From Drosophila miranda (taxonomy: Eukaryota > Arthropoda > Insecta > Diptera > Drosophilidae), in NCBI RefSeq assembly GCF_003369915.1, contig NC_046676.1, positions 17,590,001 to 17,654,000 of the forward strand: a stretch of 64,000 nt of DNA, given 5' to 3'. The notes beneath the pieces were generated by a model that was not told the origin of the DNA, ran no database searches, and saw nothing but the letters and a program-made list of their open reading frames with translations. Positions 1 through 12,141 of the stretch are shown in pieces. A program made the translations under genes and the position numbers. Position 1 is the stretch's first letter, and every line of letters begins with the position of its first letter.

Positions 1-565
1 ATGACTGAATATGATAAATCATCAAGTCTCTTTTGTTAATTTTATTGTCGTTTCCCATAATTTTCTTGATCGTGATCAAACACTCAAATCAGTTATTCGC
101 CCGACGCAACACCCTGCGTCTGCGCATGTAAGCACAGTGTAAAAGGCTATTAGTGTGCTAACGATGTTTCCGAAAAAACATCGATATCTTATCGATGTTG
201 CAATCGATGTTTCTCCAGGTCTAATAATTATTCTTATTGGGATTTACTATCTAATTTTTGTTTAAACCTTGTTTTACTTAAAGTAGTTAGTCTTGTAGAA
301 AATGTATTTATCAATAGAATAAAACTATGTGGGCATGGCTGAGGATATTAGTTAGCCAGCATTATTAAACGTTTTTTTGTTTGACCTTTTTCGCAAAATC
401 CTTTTCTTAGACAAAATCGAATAAATGCAATTATATATAATAGACCAGTCAAGTATAAAATAGGTTCATTAATTGCATAAAATTATGTGGGCAGGACTGC
501 GGGTTCTATCTAGCTAGTAATATTCGACAGAATATCCAAAACGTATAATATAACTGGAATTCCTC
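1..565. other. AT-rich upstream intergenic DNA
   Basis: No convincing ORF is present. The stretch holds DRE-like TCGAT words at 179-209 and two related blocks around 322-365 and 479-525 that share the word ATGTGGGCA and similar flanks. It probably belongs to the upstream regulatory region of babo or to the space before an unseen neighbour. Confidence 0.5.
179..209. promoter_or_regulatory. Cluster of DRE-like ATCGAT sites
   Basis: Three ATCGAT cores lie within 31 bases: ATCGATA at 180-186, TATCGATG at 190-197 and AATCGATG at 202-209. The DREF/BEAF-32 consensus in Drosophila is TATCGATA, so each copy is close but none is perfect. Such clusters mark housekeeping promoters or domain borders. The functional reading is inference. 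Confidence 0.45.
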
Positions 566-833
566 AGTATATTTTCGGGATATTTTTTAAATGAGGCGGT
601 ATATTATGGTATATTTCTGAAGGTCGGACGGTATATTTTATCAACTAAAACAACATTAGCGGACATTGTTGGAAATTTCCGCAAAAACGAAATAAAAATA
701 GCCGCGAAAACGTCTGCACACAATGCGCCACGGTGGAGGCCAATAACAGAGAAGCAGACACAGCAGTAGCAGAAGGAGGAAGAAGCAATTCGTCAGTATA
801 TTTACGGTATATTTATATATTACGGTCACACTC
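566..833 (+). promoter_or_regulatory. babo candidate promoter: motif 6 copies plus motif 1
   Basis: Five copies of a GTATATTT word occur at 566-575, 608-616, 630-639, 795-804 and 806-815, matching the core of the Drosophila core-promoter element known as motif 6. They are followed at 823-833 by CGGTCACACTC, one base from the motif 1 (M1BP) consensus YGGTCACACTR. Motif 1 and motif 6 typically sit together at TATA-less housekeeping promoters. This predicts transcription starts near 830-870 and a babo leader of about 700 bases. Confidence 0.6.
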
Positions 834-1553
834 AACGTGTGTCAAAAATTGTTGTTGCTGCACGCAATACGCGAATTTTTCGCTGCACAAAATTCAGCAT
901 TTTAACATAAAAATAACTGCAATTAATACAAACAGCTAAGTGCACAATAAGCTTACAAGTGCCGGTCACAATTTTGAATAAGGGATTGTTGTCAATCCAC
1001 GCGCGATAGTGCGGAAATCACGTGATGAAAATACGCCTGAAAATCGCCCTCGTCCGTGAAATGTGATATAGTTTTTCTTCCAATTGGGTGGAAATTGGCT
1101 TTATATTAGACTTCATCGAGTGCCGCAGTGTTTTGATCAGTGGAACACCCCAAGCCATGCAGCGGCAAAATGTGAACCTGTTTGGACGTACTCAGTGCGA
1201 GTCCTACGCGATAAATGCGCAGTACAGGGGAAATTAGAGGCCGTCTGCAGAGGACTTCTTCCTCCGGCCCTCCCTACTCGCACGGGCAAGGCCCAATCGG
1301 TCCCGCTCTCGCTCCACCTATTCCTGGCATACGAGGAATAAGAAGCAAATAAATTGCATCCAATCCAGTCCAGACTTTGAACTTGCACTTGTGTGCGTGT
1401 GTGCGTGTGTGTGTGCCCGCCCGCTTCTTTATGTGCATGTGTGTGTGTACGGAAAACAAAAGAAAAGCCCCCAGCGTGATAGGCGCAGGGGAAGCAGCGA
1501 CAAAAGAAGCGAAAACCCGCCCCTGCCCCTTCTATAATCAACACAAAGACACA
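834..1553 (+). other. babo 5' leader
   Basis: Sequence between the motif 1 element and the first good babo ATG. It carries short upstream ORFs and a GT-rich stretch near 1387-1450. An in-frame ATG pair near 1431 could extend the protein N-terminally by about 40 low-complexity residues. The start at 1554 was preferred because a signal peptide begins exactly there. A leader intron cannot be excluded. Confidence 0.5.
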
Positions 1554-4500
1554 ATGTTCTCCCTGCCCTGGCTGCTTCTCATGGGCGCTCTGCTGCTCCT
1601 CAGCTCCAGCTGCGGTAAGTCGTGTTTCCGTTGGGGATGGGAGGATGGAGCTCGGGGCGGCCCTCGTGCGCTTGCCTCAGGTGCGAAACTAACCTAATTT
1701 CCGACACACTTTGCAGCCACCCCAATTGAATTGGTCATGAATACCAGTTCCTCGATCGGGGCCACCACCTCCGAAGCAGGCAAGTGGCAGCCACCACCAG
1801 AAGCAGCAGCAGTAGCAGCAACGACGACGACAAGGGCGCCAACGGTGAAAGCAGACGAAACAGCTGGCCAGGCTTATCTAACAAAATCGACGTCGCCATC
1901 GCTGACGACGTTGTCCGCTGATAACAGGAGCCATGACAGCAACATCAACAGCAATAACAAAAGCAGCCTCAACAATAGCAATAGCCACGGCTACAGCAAC
2001 AACAGTGCAGTGGCTATGCTGCTGCCGCAAGACGGCGATGGATCAGCCGCTGCCGCACAGCCGCACGTCACGCAGTTGCCACCCTACGTGCCGCAACAGC
2101 AACAGAGCAGCAAGAAGCACGACAGTAAGTCCAAAGGCAGTAGGGGATCAGATCAGATATGGCCAGGCCAGACGAAAGCGCTTAATGAATGGAGAGCAGC
2201 AGTTGAAGAGGCAGCAGCCATGCCTTCGCGTGACTGTAACACCTCAAAGACTTTGAATGGAGCTGAAAAGCCCGCCGGCCGTCTGGGTCGTCTACATTAC
2301 CATTACGAACTCCAACTCCAACTCCAGCTCCGTCCCTGTCTCTGTCTCCAGCTCTGTCTGGCCTCATGACGTCAGCGCTCGGTGTCAATGAGCTGCAGTC
2401 GCTAGCCAGACAACTCTCGTGCCCCACTCCCACTCCCACGGCATTCCGCAACCAGACACCCCCATCTATTGCATTCACTGGGTGCATTGCCGCCTGCATT
2501 GCATGCAGTTGCACTTGCAACGGCCTGCACTCGACTCGGAACCGGCAGAGAAAAACCCCGGCCCGGGTAGCAAGCAGGGAGGAGTGGCAAAAAACTGGTC
2601 GCTTCTGTCTGGCCCTCCACTTTACACTTGTCTTCCTTCCATCGTCTGCTTTTGTTAATGCTAAATGCTAAATGCTTTTGTTTTTGTTTTATCGCGCTTT
2701 ACCTCTGCCTCTGCCTCTGCGGTGCGTTAGCGTGTGCTTCGCCAGCCGTCCTCTGGGCATGGTTATTGGCAGTACGCCCTGCGGTTATCATCAGTCAAGA
2801 AGTTTCGATTGAACAGCATATGATTTATGATGTGCTAAGCATTAATTTTCCCATTAGTTTATATTTCCCATAGAGTATATGTATATTCTTTCTCGCTTAG
2901 TTCTAGCTAATTCCGTTCTCTGTCTCTCTTTCTCCCGCTAGAAACCGTAAAATGTCACTGCGACATCTGCAAGGAGACGAACCAGATCTGCGAGACGGAC
3001 GGCTACTGCTTCACGTCGGTGGAGAAGAATGCGGACAACAAGATCATCTTCAGTTTCCGGTAAGTCTCAGCCAGCCCAAGTCCGGCTCGGCCCGGCCCGG
3101 CCCCACTTGTTAGATCATATGTAGGTCTCGCACTACCCGAGAATCGAATATGTTTAATCGAGCGGCATCGCTGCCACACACCCATTACTCGGTCCAGATG
3201 CCTGAATATGTCGCAGAGCTTTCCGCCGGGCCGCTTCATCTGGTGCAACGAGGGTCGCCATGGCGGACCCACGGCTCGGCCGGCTGCCCGCAGGGGCGGA
3301 CACGCCTGTTGCAACGATCGGGACTTCTGCAACCGGCAGCTGCGGCCCGTCATCAAGTACTATGCGGTGGCCACGCCCCAATGGGAGGATGGTGACAACG
3401 ATGCCGTGCGGCAGCAGCCATCGGCCACCTTCGAAGGTGCGTGCGCGTCTGCACGTGTTTCTCTCCCGCCCAACTCCCTCTCCACCCGCCCGACTCCTAC
3501 TCTCCCTCTCTCTCTCTCTCACTGTCTCTCTTTCTGTCTGACTCGCACGCCGCTCAAGAGTTCCATCGTTCGTTCTTTCGTTCGTTCTTTGGACTGTATT
3601 TTCTTGCCTCGAATGCTCGTTGAGTTCAAGTTCCTGAAATGATCATAACCCGAAATGCAGAGCACTACTAATATACAAAAAAGCCCACTATAAAAAAAGC
3701 AACTAGAGAAACAGAAGCCAATGGGAGAACAGCCTGCGATTAGAGTTTCATATATTGTTTTTGCTTATAATTATAATGTTTTTATTGCTACTAACCAGAC
3801 TGAAATTTCCATTAGCAACAAGCGACGTAATACAGAAGCAGCAGTAGCAGCAAAGCAACAAAAAAAGAAGCTGCGCGCTACGTCATCATCGGCAAAAACA
3901 AAACAGAAAACAGAAAACAACAACAACGACAACGAAAACGAAAACGACAACAAATTGCCAAGCAATACTAATTTGTTTTAATTGTTATATTTTCTCTCTC
4001 TCTCTCTTCTCTTTATCCGTTCTCTCTGTTGTCGAATGTGTTTGCCCCTCGCTCGCCTCTCGTTTTCGCTCCTTCCATGATAACTGTACCTGTAACTGTG
4101 TACCTGTACCTGTGCCTCTGCCTGTGCCTGTACCCGTACTCCACGGCACTCGACTGGCACACTTTAGTTGCCTCGAATTGAAATACGAACTGCACCGGGA
4201 GCCGCTGGAGTGCCTCACCAGCCGCATCAAATATGATTCGTTTAGGATAAAATGTTGTAGGGAAGACTTCTGCAATAAGAATGAGATTATGAAGAGGATA
4301 TTTGAAACAGGTACAGCCACAACAACATCAAAGTAACCACAAAAACAAAACAAAACAAAAACCAATCAATCAAAAATAAACAATACAACAATACAATTTC
4401 TCTCTTTAGTTTTTGCACAGCCACCGCACACACTCTCTCTCTCTCTCTCTGTCTCTCTCTCCCTTGCTCTTGCTCTCGCTCTCGCTCTGTTATTTACTCC

Positions 4501-7500
4501 TTGCCTAATTATGCACTGCAACAAATAGACAAGCAACAGCAACACACTAGCAACCAAAAAAAAATTATCCAATATGTAATCCAATCCAATAATCCGAAAA
4601 ATTAATTATTTTAGTTTTGGTCTAGTATAATTATGATTATGATTTTGGTTTTGTTATAATTTCCTTTAGTTTAGGGTTTGCACAGAAATTTGGTTTATTA
4701 ATATTTTCCATTTCCATTTGCACCTTGTTTGCTTTCCGGGCCTTCTGGTCCCATATTGTTTTTACCACCTCCCTCTCTCTCCCTCTCCCCCTCCCCCTCC
4801 ATCTTTCTATCTTTGTCTAAACACACACACAATATACATACAATACGTATACGGAATCGAGCTTACACCTTATCTTAATAAATTACACTTAACTTTTGCA
4901 TGCAAATTCGAATCTTGTTTGTAGTTTGTAGATATTTCACTTTCCAGCTATTCCAGGGGATTCTTATTTGTTTGCTATTTGCAGGGAGGGATTTTATAAG
5001 GTTCTGTATTAAATACACTGGTTAGCGGGCGTTTCGAGTAGAGCTCCGCTTGCCCATGGATGTTTAAAATTCGGCTGGTGCTAGATGGAACTTGTTTTTA
5101 GAACTTTATCTTTACTGTTTAGAGCTTGTTGTACTCTAGAATCTATTGGAGTTGATTTGCTTATGGTCCTAGTTCTTGAATTTCGTATATTCTTCTGCAC
5201 AATCAATTGAGAATCGATTTGATAGCAGGTCTTCCACCAAATGTTTATTAAATGATTTTGCTGAATATTCAAAGAATCGTAATCAGTTCTCAGAGTGGGT
5301 ATTTTGTACACTGTTTGGCCACAGTGGAGGTTCTTTTTATGGAGCTGATTGGGTAGACCCCGGTTATGTGATTTTCGATTGGTCCCCCGCTGTTTGGTTA
5401 TAGATTAAAGACCCCTTCCCTTAGCTTTTCCCCCCTTCTTTTCCTTGGCGTTTTGAGAACCGAAAACGATATTGCTTTTTGCCAGTGCACCCTCCAAACA
5501 GTGCACACACAGCCCCCTGCCTGACGCTGACGCTGACGCTGCCGCTGAGTATCCCCACACCTAACCCGAACCCCTCTCCTGCCCTTGGCGTATATAACAA
5601 TAAACCCCTCCCTTCCGCCTTTAGATGCACACAACGATGCTCTGCAATTAAACAAAACAAACAAAAACAGGTGCTACAAAAATTTAGTTAGTATGTAAGT
5701 GGTAACAAAACGCAACAAAAACTACAACAAAAGCTGCTTCGCAACTGCACAAAGCAACAACTACAGCCGCAACAAGAAAAACTTACTATTCTAATCTATA
5801 ACTATCCAAAGCTAACCCCTAAAAGCCCTACTAGTATTAGTTTAAGTACTAACGCAACAACTTGAAGCAGAACCACACACTAAAGCCTATGACTACAAGA
5901 ATACTAAATATTATGTATGTAGATGCCTGCCCTCAGACCAATTACCACCCCAAGATCCGTCCACCTGTAAATTCCGAACATCGAATGTCTCCTCACAATG
6001 TTGTCCCGATGATTATTGCAATACGCGTGCGAATTACACTGGGCCGATACCAGGTGAGAGTTGCACAGCCACCACACACCCACCAGTCCACCGAATTACC
6101 AAACACCCAAACACCAGCCCCCCCACAGCAACCACCAACAGCCCATGCCCATGTCCATGCCCATGCCCATGCAGTCTTGAATCCTCCATCAAAGCAGTCC
6201 AGCCCACCCACGCTCTCTTCCATTGCACCACATCATTGCGTTGTTTTGTTTCCATATCAAAAAAAAAGTAACGCACTTACACACAAGAAAGCTTCCAGGA
6301 AAACACACACACACCTACATATTTATCTATATGTATGTATTTACGTGTAAATATGTATGGAGACAGTTGTGGTTAAAATAATGGGAGTTTATTCAAAAAT
6401 ATGTACATTAAAACAGAGAACAAATAAATTTGTAGCACTCCTATTTTTGTGACCACAACTATACGCTCACTCACGCATTTGTATACCTGACTAACACGTA
6501 CGCACACGCACACACACGCTCCAAGAGCCCACAGCTGCTTGTACCCCAGCCAGCCCAGTTCCCACCCCCCCCACCAATCAACCACACATGCACATGCCGC
6601 CAGTGTTGTTCGTCTTATGAGGGAAGATGGTTCGTCCTTGTTCATTCGTTGACTTTCTTCGCTCCCACACATCTGCATACACATAAATACATACTCGTAT
6701 ATGTAAATGTAAATCACTTTGTTGTCCTGTTTTGTGGCCTCGGCTACTCCACCACCCCGTCATCATTTTCCTCAACAGCGACCTCTCAACTGTCAAACTG
6801 TGTCTGCGCGATGTTTTGCTACGTTTTGTTCTGCTGTCTGCTGACCTTTTGAATCACCATCGTGCATATTGACTTATTAAAAACGCATTCAACAAAAAGT
6901 GAAGCCGTTAGCCGAAGCTTTGCATACACTTGCAGAACCATCGATCCTATAAGAAACATACTTACATAAACGTACGTGTGTATGTACATATTTATGTATA
7001 TTTGCGGTAATAGTAGCATAGTGTTTCAATCTTGTGGAATTAACAATTTTTTTCAATCGTTGAGCCTCTCTTCGGTGCCTTGCCAAAACGCATTAAAAAA
7101 CGAAGCAAGCAAAAGCAGACTGCAACAAGAACAAACATGTCTCAAGGGCTGTACTCCAACAGCAGCAGCGAGTACAGGAGAAGAAGAATTTAAAGAAGTC
7201 GTCGCAGTTGCGAGCTTTATCTACCCGTCTCTTTCTCGTCCACCCACCCACTGTCTGTGCCTGTGTCGGTGTTTATATGTGTGTGTGTGTGTGTGTGTGA
7301 GTGTGTCGACTGTCTGTCTAGGTGTTCTCTTTTCGTTTATGCAGTTTGCTCATTCATTCATTCATGTGCATTGCAGCTCCGACAAAGCTGCAGTTGCAGT
7401 CGGCGTCGTCGTTGCCGTCGCCGTCGCAGTCGCAGTCAAAGCTCGCTCATTTCATTCATTAATGACCGCATTTTTGTCTCGTCTGCAGTTTTTTGTCTGT

Positions 7501-9714
7501 CTTTATATTTATACCCTTAAAGAAGTTGTTCCTTAGTTGTGACTTTTGTAAACTTTTATTACTAATGTAATAAACGATAAATCCAACAAAAGTGGCTCAA
7601 CACAAATGTATTAATATTAGTTTTCTTAATAATTTCATGTACATAGTATGTATTTAGTACCATCTTGATCAACTTCTCGAAGGGTATTCAAATTTCAGTA
7701 CAGCGAATATGTACTTCCATTGCGTTATTTTTCTCGTTCATCATATCGTTCCGTTCTTCGTTGTTTATTTTGCTCATTTACATCGCACTTTTGTGAATGT
7801 TCGGTGGGGCTTGTGTGCTCGTTTTTGTCTGTAGAGTACACATCTCGATTTGGGTTCAGCTTCGGGTTCGGCTTTAGACTGATTCTCTTTTGTATTCATT
7901 TCTGTGGAAAGCCGGAAAATTCGAAGCGTTATCTTCGCTATTTTACTTGTGTAATTTTTGTGTGTTGGAGTAGACATTTAAACTGCGCCGAAAAGAGTAC
8001 GGTGTTTGTACATAACTCGTGAAATTCATGTGCAGGTATTTATGTATGTATATCGTATGACTAATATTAGTTCTACTACTAATCACTAACAAAGTTACGC
8101 TAATCAATGCCAGCACTTCGACTTGCCTCTTGGCTTCTTTCGTTCTGTTTCGTTTCGTTTTGCACCCCGTTTTGCTGTTACGTTTATCATGCACATCTAA
8201 CGGTCAATGGCTTTTTGCATGCCCTCCCTTTAATCTGCATTCTATCCGTATCCGTATTTAATTTTTCATTGATTTCACACACCTATCGCTATGTACGTTC
8301 GTCTGATTCCCCTAACACTCAACTGCATTTGATTCCGATTAGATTTTATGCCGGAACGCACTCTCAACAGCTGGGAACTGGTCGGGATCATTGTGGGTGC
8401 GACCCTCATCATTTGTGTGACGGGAACGACCTTCTGGTACTACTGCCAGCGACGCAAGCGCTTGGCCAGCGGCAGACCCTTCGCCAAGGAGGACTCCGTC
8501 TACGATCCCATACTGAATGGCAACACCACCATACACGACATCATTGAGATGACCACATCTGGTTCCGGTTCGGGTGAGTTCCGAGAGTATAGCATTCTAC
8601 ACTCTATCGCGCTGCATACTAATTTCTTGAATCTTGAACCTTCCATCAGCTGGCCTGCCGCTTTTGGTACAACGCTCCATCGCACGCCAGGTGCAGCTCT
8701 GTCACGTGATTGGCAAGGGACGCTTCGGAGAGGTCTGGCGTGGACGTTGGCGCGGTGAGAATGTGGCCGTAAAGATCTTTTCCAGTCGCGAGGAGTGCTC
8801 TTGGTTCCGCGAGGCCGAAATCTATCAGACGGTAATGCTCCGACACGAGAACATTCTGGGCTTCATTGCAGCGGACAACAAGGGTGAGCCTTTTTGCAAG
8901 AGTCATGGGAAATGCTAATCCTCCTTCCACATTTCCCTTCACAGACAACGGCACTTGGACCCAGCTATGGCTAGTCACGGACTACCATGAGAACGGATCG
9001 CTATTCGACTATCTGACTACGCACACGGTGGACACCAACACAATGCTGAACATGTCGCTGAGTATCGCCACTGGCTTGGCGCATCTGCACATGGACATTG
9101 TGGGCACCCGCGGCAAGCCCGCAATCGCCCATCGCGATCTCAAGTCCAAGAACATACTGGTCAAATCGAATCTAAGCTGCGCCATCGGTGACCTGGGACT
9201 TGCGGTGCGCCATGTGGAGAAGGACGATTCGGTGGATATACCATCTACACATCGGGTTGGAACTAAGCGCTACATGGCCCCGGAGGTGCTGGACGAGAGC
9301 ATGAATGCCCAGCACTTTGACTCGTACAAGCGGGCGGACGTGTATGCCTTTGGCCTGATCCTCTGGGAGATTGCACGGCGCTGCAACATGGGTATGATCT
9401 ACGATGAGTACCAGTTGCCGTACTATGATGCCGTGCAGCCGGATCCCAGCATTGAGGAGATGAAGAAGGTGACCTCGCCATTTTAGCATATTTGAATTAA
9501 AGATTAATCGAATATATTTACCCCTATGCAGGTCGTTTGCATTGAGAAGAGTCGCCCCAATATACCGAATCGTTGGCACGCCTCCGATGTGCTCCACAAC
9601 ATGGCCAAGGTCATGAAGGAGTGCTGGTATCCGAATCCCGTGGCGCGTCTCACTGCGCTGCGAATCAAGAAGACCCTCGCCAGCATCAGTGTGGAGGACA
9701 AGGTCAAGAACTGA
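1554..9714 (+). CDS. Baboon, TGF-beta/activin type I receptor Ser/Thr kinase
   Basis: Exons: 1554-1614, 1717-2124, 2942-3059, one of three alternatives (3198-3436, 4168-4310 or 5923-6053), 8343-8573, 8650-8883, 8945-9468 and 9532-9714. All junctions have GT-AG ends and keep frame, giving 665, 633 or 629 residues. In order: signal peptide (1-20), Ser/Asn/Gln-rich segment, three-finger ectodomain with a CC..D.CN box, one membrane helix (about 286-309 in the longest form), a GS region (SGSG then [13 protein letters not shown]) split by an intron, and the kinase. The kinase shows the GKGRFGEV loop, Lys394, HRDLKSKN (493-500), DLG and APE. The AADNKDNGTW region is the L45 loop of activin/TGF-beta-class receptors, which couple to the Smad2/3-type R-Smad (Smox in flies). 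The receptor acts at the plasma membrane with a type II partner such as Punt. Family identity is certain; the leader and N-terminus are less so. Confidence 0.97.
3198..3436 (+). CDS. babo alternative ectodomain exon, first (239 nt)
   Basis: First of three mutually exclusive exons. It begins with the Cys-Leu-Asn-Met stretch of the three-finger domain and carries the [11 protein letters not shown] box, then a tail of about 36 residues before the membrane exon, longer than in the other two. The acceptor is GGTCCAG and the donor GTGCGT. It enters in phase 2 and leaves in phase 1, like its two partners. In D. melanogaster the three Babo ectodomains prefer different ligands (Dawdle, Activin-beta, Myoglianin). 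I do not assign the letter a, b or c here. Confidence 0.92.
4168..4310 (+). CDS. babo alternative ectodomain exon, second (143 nt)
   Basis: Second mutually exclusive exon. It reads [19 protein letters not shown] at the start and [11 protein letters not shown] near the end, the usual type I receptor CC..CN box. The acceptor is CACTTTAG and the donor GTACAG. Phase is identical to the first alternative, so either splices to 3059 and 8343 in frame. It gives a 633-residue receptor. Confidence 0.93.
5923..6053 (+). CDS. babo alternative ectodomain exon, third (131 nt)
   Basis: Third mutually exclusive exon and the shortest. It starts [15 protein letters not shown] and holds QCCPDDYCN followed by an N-glycosylation sequon (NYT). 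The acceptor is TATGTAG and the donor GTGAGA. No single ATG-initiated ORF shows it; it is recognised from its frame, its splice sites and the conserved CC..CN box. It gives a 629-residue receptor. Confidence 0.92.
6054..8342 (+). other. babo intron before the membrane exon
   Basis: A 2.3-kb intron between the third alternative exon and the transmembrane exon. It has CA/GT and TGTATG-type simple repeats and a (GT)n run near 7281-7303. No coding exon with a recognisable product was found on either strand. Control elements that select among the alternative exons may lie here or in the introns at 3437-4167 and 4311-5922. Confidence 0.6.
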
Positions 9715-12141
9715 TTGTGGCTCTAGTTCCAGTAGCTTCAGTGCCCGCCTAGTGGAAAGAGAGTGTCTGTACATACGAGTGTGTGTGTGTGTGTGTGTGT
9801 ATGTGTGTGTATACGTGTGTCTACTCCATGCAGCAGTAACCTGTAACCTGTAACCTGGCCCCGCGTGACCTTAAATGTCGTGACAGCGCCTGCGAAGCAG
9901 ATCCAGCATCCCGTTAAGAGAACAGAAATACAAAGAAAGCTGTAAATATTAAGTGCTAATTGATCCTGCGGGATTTCATTGCTTTGCTTTGCTTTGTTTT
10001 TTGCCGTTTTGAGTTTTCCTACCCACCATCCCCGACCGACCCGACAATTGTACATAGCTTTCGTTGACATTTCCGCTGAGATTTACTTATATTGGGGCTG
10101 CGTGAGCAAAGCGGCGCTCCAGAGGAAACTGCCGCACTGCCATTAGTGCCACCAATTAGGGCCTAGATATACATACATACCCACTATACCCACAAAAGAT
10201 ACCAACATCGTAAATATATTTTTTATAAACCTTGTTTCAGAAACGAGACGATACAACAAACGAACGAAAAAATACAGTAAAAGACTTTGCCAAGACTGAA
10301 AAGCAGTGGAAATCAGTGAGAGATACATAATTACGTATATTACAAAGTAAATTGAATACAGAAAATACAGTAGATCCGAACTGCATGCACTTTTCGACTT
10401 CACATTATCAAATATATATGGAATCGACAGCGATAACAGGAACAGCGATGTGGGGGGCGGGAATCAACCAATTTAGGCGTAGACCAACAGAATCGTTGAC
10501 CAAACTCAGGAAATCTTCAAGTAAAAGTAAAATTTAAACATACAAATCGTAAAGGTGCGCCGCCTGCTCACGTTTAGCCTGCCGCGCCCCAAAGCTATTG
10601 CTTTGCTGTGTGCGCCTCCCAAGCTAAATGTATCACACAAACTTATGCATATATCGCTTGGTGTATCCAAAATCCTGGATCAGAGCAATCCACTTCAATG
10701 GTTTGCTTCTTCATTCACGCCTCATGGTCATTAGTTTTGTTACATCACCTCTACATCCCAGTTGCATCAGATCCATTAACGTAGCCGTTTTACTATAATC
10801 TATTTGATTTCTTTTTCTGTTATAACCAAAGCTTGTTCTTCCTATTTTTTTGTAGTCATAAAAAGAGAAAGCAAAGTAAACGAAACTAATTGAACATTAC
10901 AAAAGTATATAGTCATACGTATTTGTATATTAAATGTAAACTATTTTTGCTTCAATTGCAAATTGTAAGGAACTCGATGTTTCATGGAATCACCTAAGCC
11001 CATAGTCTAAGTCTGTGAACAGAGTTTTGCGTGTTCTAGAATATTTTTAACATAGCCGAGCGTTTTATTTCCCCCATCAAATGCCATAAAGCTGAAAGAG
11101 TCCATAACCAAATCCTCTACGAGAATGCAATAGTAGTTTCTATATACGAAATGATTCCTGAAACCCCCGCACACAATCCACACAGACACCAACACAAGCT
11201 GAGAGATTAACGTAATCATTAATTTAAACATTAAATAATTTCGATGTAAGCTATGTACCACTAAGCATTTGTACGGATCTTGCATGCAAGATTGTAACTA
11301 GAATTATGATTCTATTTTAGAAACTACTCGTATATATTAAACTATTGTTACATTTTTGGCGTGCGAAATTTCATTTCCTACATATATTAATTTCCTGTAC
11401 GAACCAACCAGTCCGGTCTAAACAAAACCACATATTTCTAGCCTTTATACAAAACACGTGCATACATTATAAAATACGATGCATACATATATTTAGTTTT
11501 TAAAACTGTAATTCCTGTAATTGTAAAATCTGTAAATAGTCCGTGGAGTCTGTGCGTGCGAGTCAAACGCATAAAACGAGAAACAATTTAATGGATCGTG
11601 TTAAATGCTAAATGTTTAACTGTGTTCTAAGCTAAGTTTAGGCCGAGAGTTGTTTTCAAGAGACAAATCCATAAGATAAACAACCTCCGATGGGTGTTCT
11701 TCCTACCGTTCCACCCCAACCTTTGATCCAAACCAAAAACAATTTCCATTGAAAACGAAAAGAAACCTACACAAAAGACTTGAATCATGCGCAAAAATGT
11801 GAAACGAAAAGGAGAAATAAAACTAACAAAAAAATCCTATTTTTCTTGCAAAAAGAACATTAATTTTTGGTAAAAACGGAGAAACTTGACGTTATACGAC
11901 TTTATATTAGGCTCAAGTAATCGAAAATTGTCTCGGTCACAAGTGAATGAGCGGAAGCGTTTGTAATGTGTATTTATCGTAATTGAACTGGATCGTGAGA
12001 GATATAGAAAGAGAGAAGAGAGGAGGATGGATTTACTTGGGTGTAATGTTAAAAACAAAAGCGTTGAAAGTGTAAACAGAGTCTAACTTTTAGCTTTAAG
12101 CTGCGTTTTTACTGGCACTTTAAATAAAATACAAAAATAAA
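9715..12141 (+). other. babo 3' UTR
   Basis: AT-rich sequence after the babo stop with no coding signal. It contains a (GT)n run at 9781-9800 and four Pumilio-type words TGTANATA, at 9768-9775, 9941-9948, 10049-10056 and 11531-11538. AATAAA signals occur at 11816-11821, 12123-12128 and 12136-12141, suggesting a 3' UTR of 2.1-2.4 kb. The end point is inferred from these signals. Confidence 0.6.
12123..12141 (+). terminator. babo distal polyadenylation signals
   Basis: Two AATAAA hexamers, at 12123-12128 and 12136-12141, in AT-rich sequence after a long non-coding stretch. A GT-rich segment follows at 12230-12260. An alternative proximal signal is at 11816. Confidence 0.45.

Noticed and set aside
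1137..1544. Minus-strand 135-codon ORF upstream of babo
   Set aside because: It covers the babo leader antisense and consists largely of a (CA)n-type His/Thr repeat with no domain.
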